In this document: one piece after another, positions 1 to 7,841 of the stretch | How the letters are laid out: each line of letters opens with the position of its first letter | Position numbering within the stretch: position 1 is the first letter of the stretch | From: JBFLVQ01 sp040758525 | GTDB lineage: Bacteria; Acidobacteriota; Blastocatellia; Chloracidobacteriales; JADJPF01 | Reading direction: 5' to 3' | Assembly (NCBI GenBank): GCA_040758525.1 | Contig: JBFLVQ010000318.1 | Span: forward strand, 1-10,444 | Length of the DNA stretch: 10,444 nucleotides | Notes under the pieces: generated by a model | What the model was told of the DNA's origin: nothing | What the model saw: the letters and a program-made list of their open reading frames with translations, nothing else | The model's database searches: none | Position numbers and translations under genes: made by a program

Positions 1-65
1 AATCTTAGCTGAAGGTTTATATATCTAACAGTAAGTAACCTACACAATCTACAACGAGCGAAACT
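1..65. other. Non-coding leader or 3' end of an upstream gene before nuoH
   Basis: All three + strand frames meet a stop within the first 30 bases (TAG at 6-8, TGA at 10-12, TAA at 27-29). Any upstream gene therefore ends at one of these or before the window. The segment is AT-rich with a TATATAT run near 19-25. I see no convincing promoter or terminator, and no strong Shine-Dalgarno sequence in front of nuoH. It is probably an intercistronic gap inside a longer nuo operon. Confidence 0.4.
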
Positions 66-1091
66 ATGCTGGGTTATGACGTACTGATCGAGTGGGTTGT
101 CAAGATTGGGGTAATATTTTTTGTACTGCTGACCGCAATTGCCTATGTGGTACTGCTAGAACGGCGATTGCTCGGCTTTATACAGATGCGTCTAGGGCCT
201 AACCGGGTTGGTCCATTTGGCCTGCTGCAGCCGCTTGCTGATGGTCTGAAATTCTTCTTCAAAGAAGATATTGTCCCGCTAGAAGCAGACCGTGCCCTCT
301 ACATACTGGCGCCTATGCTGGCATTGGTGCCAGCATTGATGACCTTTGCCGTAATCCCATTTGGAGACACGATAACGATATTCGGTCGTGTGATCACGCT
401 CTACATTACACGTGTGAATGTAGGGCTATTGATTGTCTTTGCACTCACCAGTATGGGTGTCTATGGCATTGTACTAGCAGGATGGGCCTCCAATAACAAG
501 TACTCGCTAATGGGTGGACTACGTTCATCAGCACAATTGATCAGCTATGAACTGGCGCTGAGCCTTTCGATTATAGGAGTAGTGATCTTCAGTGGTTCAC
601 TCGATCTGGTTGATATTGTCAAACAGCAGAGTGGTACTTGGCTTGGCTTTATTCCGAAATGGAATATCATCACTCAACCAATTGGATTCATCATCTTCTT
701 GATTGCAGCAATTGCCGAGACCAATCGTGTACCTTTTGATCTGCCGGAGGCAGAGACAGAGCTAGTTGCTGGCTTCCATACCGAATATAGCTCTATGAAA
801 TTTGCGATGTTCTTTATGGCCGAATACGCAAATATGATCACTGCCTCAGCAATGGCTACAGTGCTGTTTTTAGGCGGTTGGCTGGGCCCATTCGTAGAGC
901 AAGTACCGATACTTGGCCCAGTCTATTTTACCCTCAAGGTGCTATTCTTCCTCTTGATCTATGTATGGCTGCGCGGTACACTGCCGCGTTTCCGCTACGA
1001 TCAGCTTATGAAATTTGGCTGGAAGCTGATGATTCCAGTCGGTATCGCCAATGTAATTCTGGTGGCGGCACTGGCATTGTTAATCTACTAA
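66..1091 (+). CDS. nuoH: NADH-quinone oxidoreductase subunit H (NuoH / ND1)
   Basis: NuoH (ND1) is the membrane subunit that anchors the peripheral arm of complex I and forms most of the quinone-access chamber at the arm junction. The 341-residue length is normal. Signatures visible are LLERRLLGFIQMRLGPNRVG (residues 30-49), the quinone-site loop AETNRVPFDLPEAETELVAG (217-236) with its cluster of acidic residues (E218, D225, E228, E230, E232), then FHTEYSSMKFAMFFMAEY, and E162 within SYELAL in a mid-protein helix. About eight hydrophobic helices can be read. The ATG at 66 gives the expected N-terminus, but the bases before it hold only a weak purine stretch (GAGCGA), so it may depend on translation of an upstream gene. 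It is the first gene seen in the operon. It is followed after 49 bp by nuoJ rather than nuoI, which is the arrangement's one oddity. Confidence 0.97.
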   Translation: MLGYDVLIEWVVKIGVIFFVLLTAIAYVVLLERRLLGFIQMRLGPNRVGPFGLLQPLADGLKFFFKEDIVPLEADRALYILAPMLALVPALMTFAVIPFGDTITIFGRVITLYITRVNVGLLIVFALTSMGVYGIVLAGWASNNKYSLMGGLRSSAQLISYELALSLSIIGVVIFSGSLDLVDIVKQQSGTWLGFIPKWNIITQPIGFIIFLIAAIAETNRVPFDLPEAETELVAGFHTEYSSMKFAMFFMAEYANMITASAMATVLFLGGWLGPFVEQVPILGPVYFTLKVLFFLLIYVWLRGTLPRFRYDQLMKFGWKLMIPVGIANVILVAALALLIY

Positions 1092-1140
1092 GCGCAAGGT
1101 GCGCCTCCCAGAACAAGCCGTTCTGGCGATGGAGTTAATT

Positions 1141-1632
1141 ATGGAGAAGATCTTTTTTCTCATTGTCGCAGGCCTGGCAGTTACTGCTGGTCTTAGCGTG
1201 GTGCTGCAACGCAATCCACTCTACAGTGCCTTTTCGCTGATCGGTCTGTTTGGCTGTCTAGCTATGATCTACCTAACACTACAGGCCCAGTTTATTGCCA
1301 CTATTCAGATCATAGTTTATGCAGGCGCAATAATGGTGCTCTTTGTCTTTGTAATCATGTTACTAAATGTGCGGCGAGAGGAGTTACAACTGGATCACTA
1401 CCGCTTTCTATATTATCTGGCGGTGCCTTTTGGCGCATTGCTCTTCTTTGAAGTCTATTACAGTGTCAGCCGCCTACGTAGTGTAGAAGTGGCTAAATCG
1501 GCAGTAGGTGATAGTACCTCGATTGGGATAGGACTATTTAGCCATTATCTCTTGCCCTTTGAGATCACTTCTATTCTGATCTTAATGGCTATTGTTGGTT
1601 CTGTGATCCTGGCACGTAGAGAGAAAGAGTGA
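1141..1632 (+). CDS. nuoJ: NADH-quinone oxidoreductase subunit J (NuoJ / ND6)
   Basis: NuoJ (ND6) is a small membrane subunit linking the quinone chamber (NuoH/NuoA) to NuoK and the antiporter-like subunits. Its third helix undergoes a pi-bulge change during turnover in complex I structures. That helix is clear here: IIVYAGAIMVLFVFVIMLL at residues 57-75, with the conserved Y60. Other recognisable parts are RNPLYSAFSLIGLF (24-37) and the C-terminal helix ending ILARREKE. I chose the ATG at 1141 (MEKIFFLIV) because GGAG at 1131-1134 lies 6 bases before it. An in-frame GTG at 1099 and ATG at 1129 would add 14 or 4 residues, and neither has good spacing. The protein is 163 residues, typical for the family. 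The stop is 13 bp before nuoK, so co-translation is likely. Confidence 0.95.
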   Translation: MEKIFFLIVAGLAVTAGLSVVLQRNPLYSAFSLIGLFGCLAMIYLTLQAQFIATIQIIVYAGAIMVLFVFVIMLLNVRREELQLDHYRFLYYLAVPFGALLFFEVYYSVSRLRSVEVAKSAVGDSTSIGIGLFSHYLLPFEITSILILMAIVGSVILARREKE

Positions 1633-1645
1633 AAGGGTAAAGAAT

Positions 1646-1948
1646 ATGGTACCACTCTCTTGGTATTTAGCGCTCAGTGCTGTGCTCTTCACAATTGGTG
1701 CAGTGGGCGTATTTGTTAAGCGCAATGTAATATCGATCTTTATGTGTATAGAGCTGATGCTCAATGCCGTCAACCTCTCGTTGGTGGCTTTCTCAAGTTT
1801 CTTTAAGCAGATTGATGGCCAGCTATTTGTCTTTATGGTAATGACCGTAGCGGCGGCTGAAGCAGGTGTAGGGCTTGCTCTGATCATCTCAGTCTTCCGT
1901 AATCGTCAGTCACTCGACGTCGATGAGGCAAACCTGCTTAAGCTCTAA
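1646..1948 (+). CDS. nuoK: NADH-quinone oxidoreductase subunit K (NuoK / ND4L)
   Basis: NuoK (ND4L) is a three-helix subunit that carries part of the proton path between the quinone chamber and the antiporter-like modules. The protein is exactly 100 residues, the usual length. Both essential membrane glutamates are present: E36 in FMCIELMLNAVNL and E72 in TVAAAEAGVGLALI, matching E36 and E72 of the Escherichia coli protein. The start opens with helix 1 (WYLALSAVLFTIGAVGVFVKRN). GAAAGGG at 1631-1637 provides a ribosome binding site 8 bases upstream. The nuoL start is 21 bp after its stop. Nothing in the sequence is unusual. Confidence 0.97.
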   Translation: MVPLSWYLALSAVLFTIGAVGVFVKRNVISIFMCIELMLNAVNLSLVAFSSFFKQIDGQLFVFMVMTVAAAEAGVGLALIISVFRNRQSLDVDEANLLKL

Positions 1949-1969
1949 TCAGAGATTCAAGGTGCTGCG

Positions 1970-4003
1970 ATGTTAAAAACAGTTGTTTTCGCGCCGTTGA
2001 TTGGCGCAGCTATTTTAGGCTTCTTCGGCAAGAAGATGTCCGAGCTTTTGATCGGCCTGATTGCCAGCCTAGCAGTTGCTGTCTCATTTATTGTCTCAGT
2101 AGTTGCATTCCTCAAATTGCTGGGCAGGACACCCGATGGCTCAGGCGTCAGGCGCATTCTTGAGCCGGTCTTTGACTGGATCAGTGTAGGTCGCTTCCAG
2201 GCTGACTTCTCCTTCCTACTCGATCCTATCTCGGGGATAATGATCCTCTTTGTCACCGGTGTAGGACTATTAATCCATATCTTTGCCACTGGCTATATGC
2301 ATGGTGAGAAGGGTTTCTATAGGTTCTTTGCCTATATGAATCTGTTCATGTTTATGATGCTCACGCTGGTATTAGCCGATAATTTCCTCTTGATGTTTGT
2401 AGGTTGGGAAGGAGTAGGACTCTGCTCTTATCTACTGATCGGCTACTACTTCCTCAAAGACTTTGCTACCGCAGCAGCTAAGAAAGCATTTATCGTTAAT
2501 CGTATTGGCGATTTTGGATTTGCCCTGGCAATCATGCTGATCTTCTTCACATTTGGCAATGTCAACTTTGTTGATAAGGGCGGCGTTATGAGCGCGCTCA
2601 CACAAGCTTCGATGATGAGTGTCGAGCCGCTAGCAAGCACTTCACTATGGGCAGGTGGATTGACAACGATTGCGATACTGCTCTTTATTGGCGCAACTGG
2701 TAAGAGTGCACAGATCCCACTCTTTGTTTGGCTGCCAGATGCAATGGCAGGGCCTACACCAGTCTCTGCGCTGATACATGCTGCCACTATGGTGACAGCC
2801 GGTGTCTATATGATTGTGCGTGCCAATGCGATATTTGTAAAAGCGCCTATGGCGCTAACAATTGTAGCATTTATAGGCGCGCTCACGGCGATCTTTGCTG
2901 CCACTATTGGCCTTGCGCAATGGGATATTAAGAAAGTGCTGGCCTACTCCACAGTATCTCAACTTGGCTATATGTTTCTTGCCTGTGGTGTAGGTGCATT
3001 TACTGCAGGTCTTTTTCACGTTATGACACATGCCTTCTTTAAGGCACTGCTCTTCCTTGGTTCTGGTAGTGTAATTCATGGAATGCATCATGAACAGGAT
3101 ATGCGCAATATGGGTGGATTGAAAAAATATTTGCCCATTACTTTTAAGACAATGGCGGTTGGCACTTTAGCAATTGCTGGCTTCCCATTGCTCTCAGGCT
3201 TCTTTAGCAAGGACGAGATATTATGGCGTGTGCGTAGCACTCCCGTACTAGATGGTAGTTTAGGAACTATTCTATGGGGCATAGGATTGCTCACAGCAGC
3301 GCTCACAGCCATTTACATGACTCGTATGATGATAGTTACCTTCTTTGGTGAGGAGCGTTTCCGTAAGCTAAAACATAGCAAAGGGCATGATGCGCACGCT
3401 GGTGACAAACACCACGAACATACTGCCGAGCCACATGAATCGCCACTAACAATGACATTACCATTGATAGTGTTAGCGATATTCTCGGTTATAGGTGGTT
3501 TTGTTGGTATACCGCAAGCACTGGCAGAGACATTGCATCTACCACACTTCACACATAGTTTCTTTGAGTTTCTTGCGCCTATGATGACAACTGTAGATCG
3601 CTCACCTACTAATCTTACTGGTGAGCTTATGCAAGACCATAATGCTGAGCTGATATCAACAGCCATTTCAGCGCTCATTGCGTTGCTGGCAATCGGAGCT
3701 GGATTTCTTCTGTTTCGTGCCGAGCCATTACGTCGTCTGCCCAAGTTCCTAGAAGACAAGTATTATGTTGATGAGATCTACGATCTACTAGTAATAAAGC
3801 CGCTTGTATGGCTCTCTACTTTTGGTCTCTGGAAGATTGTTGATGTAGGTGTAATCGACGGTATTGTTAATGGCGTGGCATCACTTATGGAACGATTAAG
3901 CGCAGTACTACGTCAGCTTCAGACCGGTTTTGCTCGTGTATATGCGGCTTTTATATTCTTAGGCGCGCTTGCGATCATCTTCTTCTTTGGCTTTGTGCGT
4001 TAA
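1970..4003 (+). CDS. nuoL: NADH-quinone oxidoreductase subunit L (NuoL / ND5)
   Basis: NuoL (ND5) is the distal antiporter-like proton-pumping subunit. It carries the long lateral helix that runs back along the membrane arm. The 677-residue length fits. Key residues of the channel are present: E147 in LMFVGWEGVGLCSYLLIGYY, K245 in GATGKSAQIPLFVWLPDAMAGPTPVSALIHAATMV (H270 at its end), H350 and H354 plus K358 in the broken-helix region, and K414-D415 in LLSGFFSKDEIL. The C-terminal part has KYYVDEIYDLLVIKPL (597-612), the start of the lateral helix, and a final membrane helix (659-675). AAGG at 1959-1962 precedes the ATG. A histidine-rich loop at residues 469-489 (seven His in 21 residues) lies between two late membrane helices, where family members are variable. 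Confidence 0.98.
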   Translation: MLKTVVFAPLIGAAILGFFGKKMSELLIGLIASLAVAVSFIVSVVAFLKLLGRTPDGSGVRRILEPVFDWISVGRFQADFSFLLDPISGIMILFVTGVGLLIHIFATGYMHGEKGFYRFFAYMNLFMFMMLTLVLADNFLLMFVGWEGVGLCSYLLIGYYFLKDFATAAAKKAFIVNRIGDFGFALAIMLIFFTFGNVNFVDKGGVMSALTQASMMSVEPLASTSLWAGGLTTIAILLFIGATGKSAQIPLFVWLPDAMAGPTPVSALIHAATMVTAGVYMIVRANAIFVKAPMALTIVAFIGALTAIFAATIGLAQWDIKKVLAYSTVSQLGYMFLACGVGAFTAGLFHVMTHAFFKALLFLGSGSVIHGMHHEQDMRNMGGLKKYLPITFKTMAVGTLAIAGFPLLSGFFSKDEILWRVRSTPVLDGSLGTILWGIGLLTAALTAIYMTRMMIVTFFGEERFRKLKHSKGHDAHAGDKHHEHTAEPHESPLTMTLPLIVLAIFSVIGGFVGIPQALAETLHLPHFTHSFFEFLAPMMTTVDRSPTNLTGELMQDHNAELISTAISALIALLAIGAGFLLFRAEPLRRLPKFLEDKYYVDEIYDLLVIKPLVWLSTFGLWKIVDVGVIDGIVNGVASLMERLSAVLRQLQTGFARVYAAFIFLGALAIIFFFGFVR

Positions 4004-4022
4004 GAGCCGTAAAGGAAATAGC

Positions 4023-5561
4023 ATGGACTTCTTTAAACAGAATATCCTTACAATTGTTACATTTCTGCCGCTCTTGGGCGCAGTGCTAATGATCTTGCAC
4101 GAACGTTTCTGGGGACGTAATGAGGAGACATTGCGGCGACTTGCATTAGGTTTTTCACTACTCACTTTAGTAGTGTCATTGCCGCTAGTGGAATGGTATC
4201 GCGACCCTGAACTGACAATTAATGTGCCTTGGATTGAGCAACTACACATCAATTATCATCTACGTATTGATGGCTTAAGCCTCTGGTTGGTGATGCTCAC
4301 GACAACGCTAATGCCGCTTGCCATTCTCTCTGGATGGACAGCGATCCATAAGCGTGTACGTGAATATCTAGCTTTTATGCTTGCGCTTGAGACCGGTATG
4401 ATTGGTGTCTTCCTAGCAATGGATATGATTCTCTTCTATCTATTCTGGGAAGTGATGCTTGTACCAATGTATTTCCTTATAGGAGTATGGGGTGGCGAGC
4501 GTCGTATCTATGCAGCAATTAAGTTTGTTATCTACACAATGGTAGGCAGCCTATTGATGTTGGTAGCAATTATCAGCCTCTATTTGGTGCATGCCGATGT
4601 TATGGGTAATGCTACTTTTGATATTGTGCTGATCACAGATGCGATGGCGCGCCGCAGCTTTCTTACCCCTGATCAACAATGGTGGATGTTTGCTGCCTTT
4701 GCGCTTGCTTTCCTTATCAAGGTGCCACTCTTCCCATTCCATACCTGGCTGCCAGATGCACACGTAGAGGCGCCTACGGCAGGTTCGGTGTTACTTGCTG
4801 GTGTACTGCTAAAAATGGGCACCTATGGACTGCTACGTTTCAATCTACCGATCTTCCCGGATGCTGCCCATGCCTTTGCTGTACCAATCATGGTCCTTGC
4901 TGTAATAGGTATCATCTATGGTGCATTAGTAGCAATGGTACAGCCAGACATTAAGAAGTTGATCGCCTATTCATCGGTAAGCCACCTAGGTTTTGTTGTA
5001 TTGGGAATCTTTGCCTTTACTGAGATTGGCATGCAAGGCGCGCTCTATCAAATGCTCAATCATGGTGTCTCAACGGGGGCACTCTTCCTGATAGTAGGGA
5101 TTATCTACGAACGACGGCACACCAGACAGATATCGGAATTTGGCGGCCTTGCTACTCCAATGCCTGTCTTTGCTACACTCTTTGTAATTGTAAGTCTTAG
5201 CTCCATTGGCCTACCGCTATTGAATGGTTTCGTAGGTGAATTCTTGATCCTGCTAGGTACATTCAATTCACCTTATCACCCAGTATGGCCAGCCGCAGTA
5301 GCTACCACAGGTGTGATATTATCAGCCGTCTATATGCTCTGGATGCTACAGCGGGTGATCTTTGGTGAAGTCAAGCAAGAGGCAAATCGTCACTTGCCAG
5401 ATCTAAATTTGCGCGAGAAGTTAGTATTGCTACCATTGGTAGCTCTGATCGTCTTTATGGGTATCTACCCAAACTTCTTCTTAACACGCAGCGCAGAACA
5501 TGTACAACAAGTACAACGCGAAGTGTCCAAACATGCGCCCAATGTCGCTAACTTGAGGTAG
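4023..5561 (+). CDS. nuoM: NADH-quinone oxidoreductase subunit M (NuoM / ND4)
   Basis: NuoM (ND4) is the middle antiporter-like proton pump of the complex I membrane arm. The protein is 512 residues with about 14 membrane helices. Conserved ionisable residues are in place: E143 in LFYLFWEVMLVPMYFLIG, K233 in AFLIKVPLFPFHTWLPDAH (H240 nearby), K264 in GVLLKMGTYGLLRF, H347 in QMLNHGVSTGALFL, and E406 in LNGFVGEFLIL. These correspond to E144, K234, K265, H348 and E407 in E. coli numbering. I chose the ATG at 4023 (MDFFKQNIL) because AAAGGA at 4011-4016 is ideally spaced. A longer in-frame form from 3969 would overlap the end of nuoL and add a non-conserved stretch. Its stop is 15 bp before nuoN. 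Confidence 0.98.
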   Translation: MDFFKQNILTIVTFLPLLGAVLMILHERFWGRNEETLRRLALGFSLLTLVVSLPLVEWYRDPELTINVPWIEQLHINYHLRIDGLSLWLVMLTTTLMPLAILSGWTAIHKRVREYLAFMLALETGMIGVFLAMDMILFYLFWEVMLVPMYFLIGVWGGERRIYAAIKFVIYTMVGSLLMLVAIISLYLVHADVMGNATFDIVLITDAMARRSFLTPDQQWWMFAAFALAFLIKVPLFPFHTWLPDAHVEAPTAGSVLLAGVLLKMGTYGLLRFNLPIFPDAAHAFAVPIMVLAVIGIIYGALVAMVQPDIKKLIAYSSVSHLGFVVLGIFAFTEIGMQGALYQMLNHGVSTGALFLIVGIIYERRHTRQISEFGGLATPMPVFATLFVIVSLSSIGLPLLNGFVGEFLILLGTFNSPYHPVWPAAVATTGVILSAVYMLWMLQRVIFGEVKQEANRHLPDLNLREKLVLLPLVALIVFMGIYPNFFLTRSAEHVQQVQREVSKHAPNVANLR

Positions 5562-5576
5562 AGGTTTGAGTCCATT

Positions 5577-7064
5577 ATGCAGATAGAAGAATTGAATCTG
5601 AATTATAGTGCCATTGCGCCGGAGATTATTATCTCTGTTACTGGCATCATCATTATGCTCTATGGAGTATTTAAGCGGCGGGCACAGCGTGAACTGGTAG
5701 TGCTAGGTCTAGCAGGATTAGCGATAGCCGGGCTGGCGGTAGCAAATCTTTGGGGTCAAGGTACGTTAACTGCTTTTAGTAGTATGATCATCGTAGATTC
5801 TCTTAGCCTATTCTTTATTTTTACTTTCCTTATTATTGCTGGTTTTACACTATTAGCATCAATGAGCTTTATTGAATCAGAACAGTTACCGGCTGGAGAG
5901 TATTATGCATTAGTGATGTTTGCTACTGTAGGAATGATGTTAATGGCAGCCGGCAATGATCTGGTGATGATCTTTTTAGGACTAGAACTCTCTTCGATAT
6001 CGACTTATGTGTTAGCTGGTTATCGACGTTCAGATCTACGTTCCAATGAATCGGCATTGAAATATTTTATCCTAGGTTCATTCTCTACTGCTTTCCTGCT
6101 CTATGGCATGGCATTAGTGTATGGCGCAACAGGAAGCACCAACCTGGATCAGATTAGCGGAGCAATTGCACGTAATATCAACCTTGCTACCCAACAAGAG
6201 ATAATGTCAGAGATGCTCTATGTTGGCGCGGCAATGATGTTAGTTGGATTTGGTTTCAAAGTTGCCACCGCGCCCTTCCATATATGGACACCAGATGTCT
6301 ATGAGGGTGCGCCTACACCAGTCACCGCCTTTATGGCAGCCGGTCCGAAAGCAGCCGGATTTGCTGCTTTCCTGCGTGTCTTTGTCTTTATTTTTAGCAT
6401 CAATTATATGCGAGAATTGCACTCAACCTGGACTAGTGCTGTACAGGTGCTGGCCATCTTCACAATGGTAGTAGGTAATGTAGTAGCAATCTCTCAGACT
6501 GACATCAAACGTATGCTTGCCTACTCTTCAATCGCACATGCTGGCTACGCATTGGTGGGATTGCTTTCTGAGAATTGGGGTGTTGTTGGTTTCTACATGC
6601 TTACCTATTCTGTAATGAATATGGGCGCCTTTGCAATTGTTGCCAGTCTAGCTGGAGAGGGTGATAAACAGACTCAGATCGAGAGCTATGCAGGCTTAGG
6701 CTTTAAGCATCTAGGCCGCTGCATTGCCCTACTTGTCTTTATGCTAAGCTTAGCTGGTGTTCCTCTCACTGCCGGCTTTATGGGCAAGTTCTTAGTCTTT
6801 CGTGCTGCTTGGGAGAAAGGTTTCCACACTCTGGTAATAATTGCCGTGCTCAACAGTGCTGCATCGGTCTATTATTACCTCAGACCTATGGTGGTAATGT
6901 TCTTCCGTGAAGGTGGCGAAACGTCAACAGCGCCAATACTGACACGCAGTGCATTTGTAACGATTCTGCTAGCATTGGTTGGCACATTCTATCTAGGGTT
7001 ATTACCGGGGCGTATTATGGATCTATTAGAAGCAGCCCGACAATCTATTGCTATTATTCGATAG
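5577..7064 (+). CDS. nuoN: NADH-quinone oxidoreductase subunit N (NuoN / ND2)
   Basis: NuoN (ND2) is the antiporter-like proton pump closest to the quinone module. The protein is 495 residues. Visible channel residues are E137 in MIFLGLELSSISTYVLAGY, K228 in GFGFKVATAPFHIWTPDVYEGAPTPVTAF, K258 in AAGPKAAGFAAFLRV, and K404 in LTAGFMGKFLVFRAA. The motif SQTDIKRMLAYSSIAHAGY (306-324) is classical for this protein and separates it from NuoM and NuoL. The ATG at 5577 follows GAGGT at 5561-5565. It closes the operon: no further complex I gene follows, and a 157-bp non-coding spacer comes next. I see no strong GC-rich terminator after the stop, so read-through into the sigma-factor gene is possible. 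Confidence 0.98.
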   Translation: MQIEELNLNYSAIAPEIIISVTGIIIMLYGVFKRRAQRELVVLGLAGLAIAGLAVANLWGQGTLTAFSSMIIVDSLSLFFIFTFLIIAGFTLLASMSFIESEQLPAGEYYALVMFATVGMMLMAAGNDLVMIFLGLELSSISTYVLAGYRRSDLRSNESALKYFILGSFSTAFLLYGMALVYGATGSTNLDQISGAIARNINLATQQEIMSEMLYVGAAMMLVGFGFKVATAPFHIWTPDVYEGAPTPVTAFMAAGPKAAGFAAFLRVFVFIFSINYMRELHSTWTSAVQVLAIFTMVVGNVVAISQTDIKRMLAYSSIAHAGYALVGLLSENWGVVGFYMLTYSVMNMGAFAIVASLAGEGDKQTQIESYAGLGFKHLGRCIALLVFMLSLAGVPLTAGFMGKFLVFRAAWEKGFHTLVIIAVLNSAASVYYYLRPMVVMFFREGGETSTAPILTRSAFVTILLALVGTFYLGLLPGRIMDLLEAARQSIAIIR

Positions 7065-7071
7065 CCTTACG

Positions 7072-7108
7072 ATTACGAAATATTTCATTGCAGATAGACA
7101 ATTACGAA
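7072..7108 (+). repeat. Pair of ATTACGAA direct repeats after nuoN
   Basis: The octamer ATTACGAA occurs at 7072-7079 and again at 7101-7108, start-to-start distance 29 bases. The 10-base palindrome GAAATATTTC at 7077-7086 overlaps the first copy. The pair lies upstream of the candidate -10 element of the sigma-factor gene, so an operator role is conceivable. In an AT-rich spacer such short repeats can arise by chance. Confidence 0.25.
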
Positions 7109-7135
7109 CTGCCAAACATTCATTTGCGCTATAAT
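7102..7135 (+). promoter_or_regulatory. Candidate promoter for the sigma-factor gene
   Basis: A perfect TATAAT hexamer lies at 7130-7135, 87 bases before the chosen start at 7222. No good -35 hexamer sits at the usual 16-18 base distance. The best upstream match, TTACGA at 7102-7107, is 22 bases away, so the promoter may need an activator or an alternative sigma factor. The spacer between nuoN and this gene is the natural place for a separate promoter. Confidence 0.35.
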
Positions 7136-7161
7136 CCATTGCGTATAGTAGATTGCCGATT

Positions 7162-7194
7162 AAGAATTGAGCAGAGATCTTATGCACAATTCTT
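7162..7194 (+). promoter_or_regulatory. Inverted repeat in the leader of the sigma-factor gene
   Basis: AAGAATTG (7162-7169) and CAATTCTT (7187-7194) are perfect 8-base complements separated by 17 bases. The element lies between the candidate TATAAT box and the ribosome binding site. It could be a protein-binding dyad or an RNA hairpin in the 5' leader. It is AT-rich and has no T-run, so it does not look like a terminator for nuoN. Confidence 0.3.
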
Positions 7195-7221
7195 CATTCG
7201 CAATTGGCGAGGATAGATGCA

Positions 7222-7785
7222 ATGGAGGGAAAAAAAGCTACCGATTCAGAACTGATTCAACAGTGTCTGGCCGGTCAAGAGCAAGCCTGGATCGAACTCA
7301 TCGATCGCTACAAAGCGCTGATCTACTCAATCCCAATAAAACATGGGCTGGATCGCGAGTTGACTGCTGATATCTTCCAATCGGTCTGTTATAAACTCTT
7401 CAAAAGCCTTGCCAGCTTGCGTGAACATGAGCGTCTGATCGGTTGGATTGTTACTACTACAACAAGAGAATGTTGGCGTGCACGAACACGCTACAATCTT
7501 GAAGCCATTTCTATAGATGAGCCAGAACCAGCATTTGAACCTGTTGATACACAACAACTACCGGATCTACTAATCCTAGAATATGAGCAGCAGCTTGTAC
7601 TGCATCAGGCAATGGCCGAACTTCCCCCACGCTGCCAACAACTGTTAAGGCTGCTATTCTTTGAACGCGAGCAACAGAGTTACGAGGCGATCGGTCAACA
7701 GCTAGGAATGCCAGCAGCTAGTATTGGGCCAACACGCGCTCGTTGCCTGCAAAAATTGAAAGAGATCCTTAAAGGCCGTATCTAA
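7222..7785 (+). CDS. Sigma-70 family RNA polymerase sigma factor (ECF-like, regions 2 and 4)
   Basis: This is a small sigma factor that would direct RNA polymerase to a limited set of promoters. Residues 8-90 (DSELIQQCLAGQEQAWIELIDRY... through ERLIGWIVTTTTRECWRARTR) match region 2, which binds the -10 element and core polymerase. Residues 123-185 match region 4 with a helix-turn-helix: SYEAIGQQLGMPAASIGPTRARCLQKLKEIL. There is no room for regions 1 or 3, as expected for ECF-type factors. A linker rich in acidic residues and proline (DEPEPAFEPVDTQQLPD, about 99-115) joins the domains. The ATG at 7222 follows GAGG at 7209-7212. A TTG at 7204 would add six residues but has no ribosome binding site. 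The length is 187 residues. No anti-sigma gene lies beside it, so its trigger and regulon cannot be read here. Confidence 0.88.
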   Translation: MEGKKATDSELIQQCLAGQEQAWIELIDRYKALIYSIPIKHGLDRELTADIFQSVCYKLFKSLASLREHERLIGWIVTTTTRECWRARTRYNLEAISIDEPEPAFEPVDTQQLPDLLILEYEQQLVLHQAMAELPPRCQQLLRLLFFEREQQSYEAIGQQLGMPAASIGPTRARCLQKLKEILKGRI

Positions 7786-7841
7786 TCAATTAACCATAGT
7801 AGGTTGAGATGAAATCTTCTCAATCTAACCTAGTAATTAGA
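7781..7841. terminator. Hairpin-forming spacer between convergent genes, possible bidirectional terminator
   Basis: TAGGTTGAGA (7800-7809) faces TCTCAATCTAACCTA (7818-7832). GAGA pairs with TCTC and TAGGTT with AACCTA, leaving a five-base bulge, around an eight-base loop. An outer pair TCTAAT (7781-7786, spanning the sigma-gene stop) and ATTAGA (7836-7841) can extend it. The position between two converging genes supports a shared terminator. The stem is AT-rich and lacks a clear run of T on either strand, so intrinsic termination is uncertain. Confidence 0.4.

Noticed and set aside
3313..3759. A 148-codon - strand open frame inside nuoL.
   Set aside because: It is entirely antisense to strongly conserved NuoL coding sequence and has no family features.
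3969..4022. An upstream start for nuoM that would overlap the end of nuoL.
   Set aside because: The added residues are unlike NuoM N-termini, and AAAGGA at 4011-4016 is placed for the ATG at 4023.
7065..7100. An intrinsic terminator directly after nuoN.
   Set aside because: Only an AT-rich 10-base palindrome (7077-7086) is present, with no GC-rich stem followed by T.
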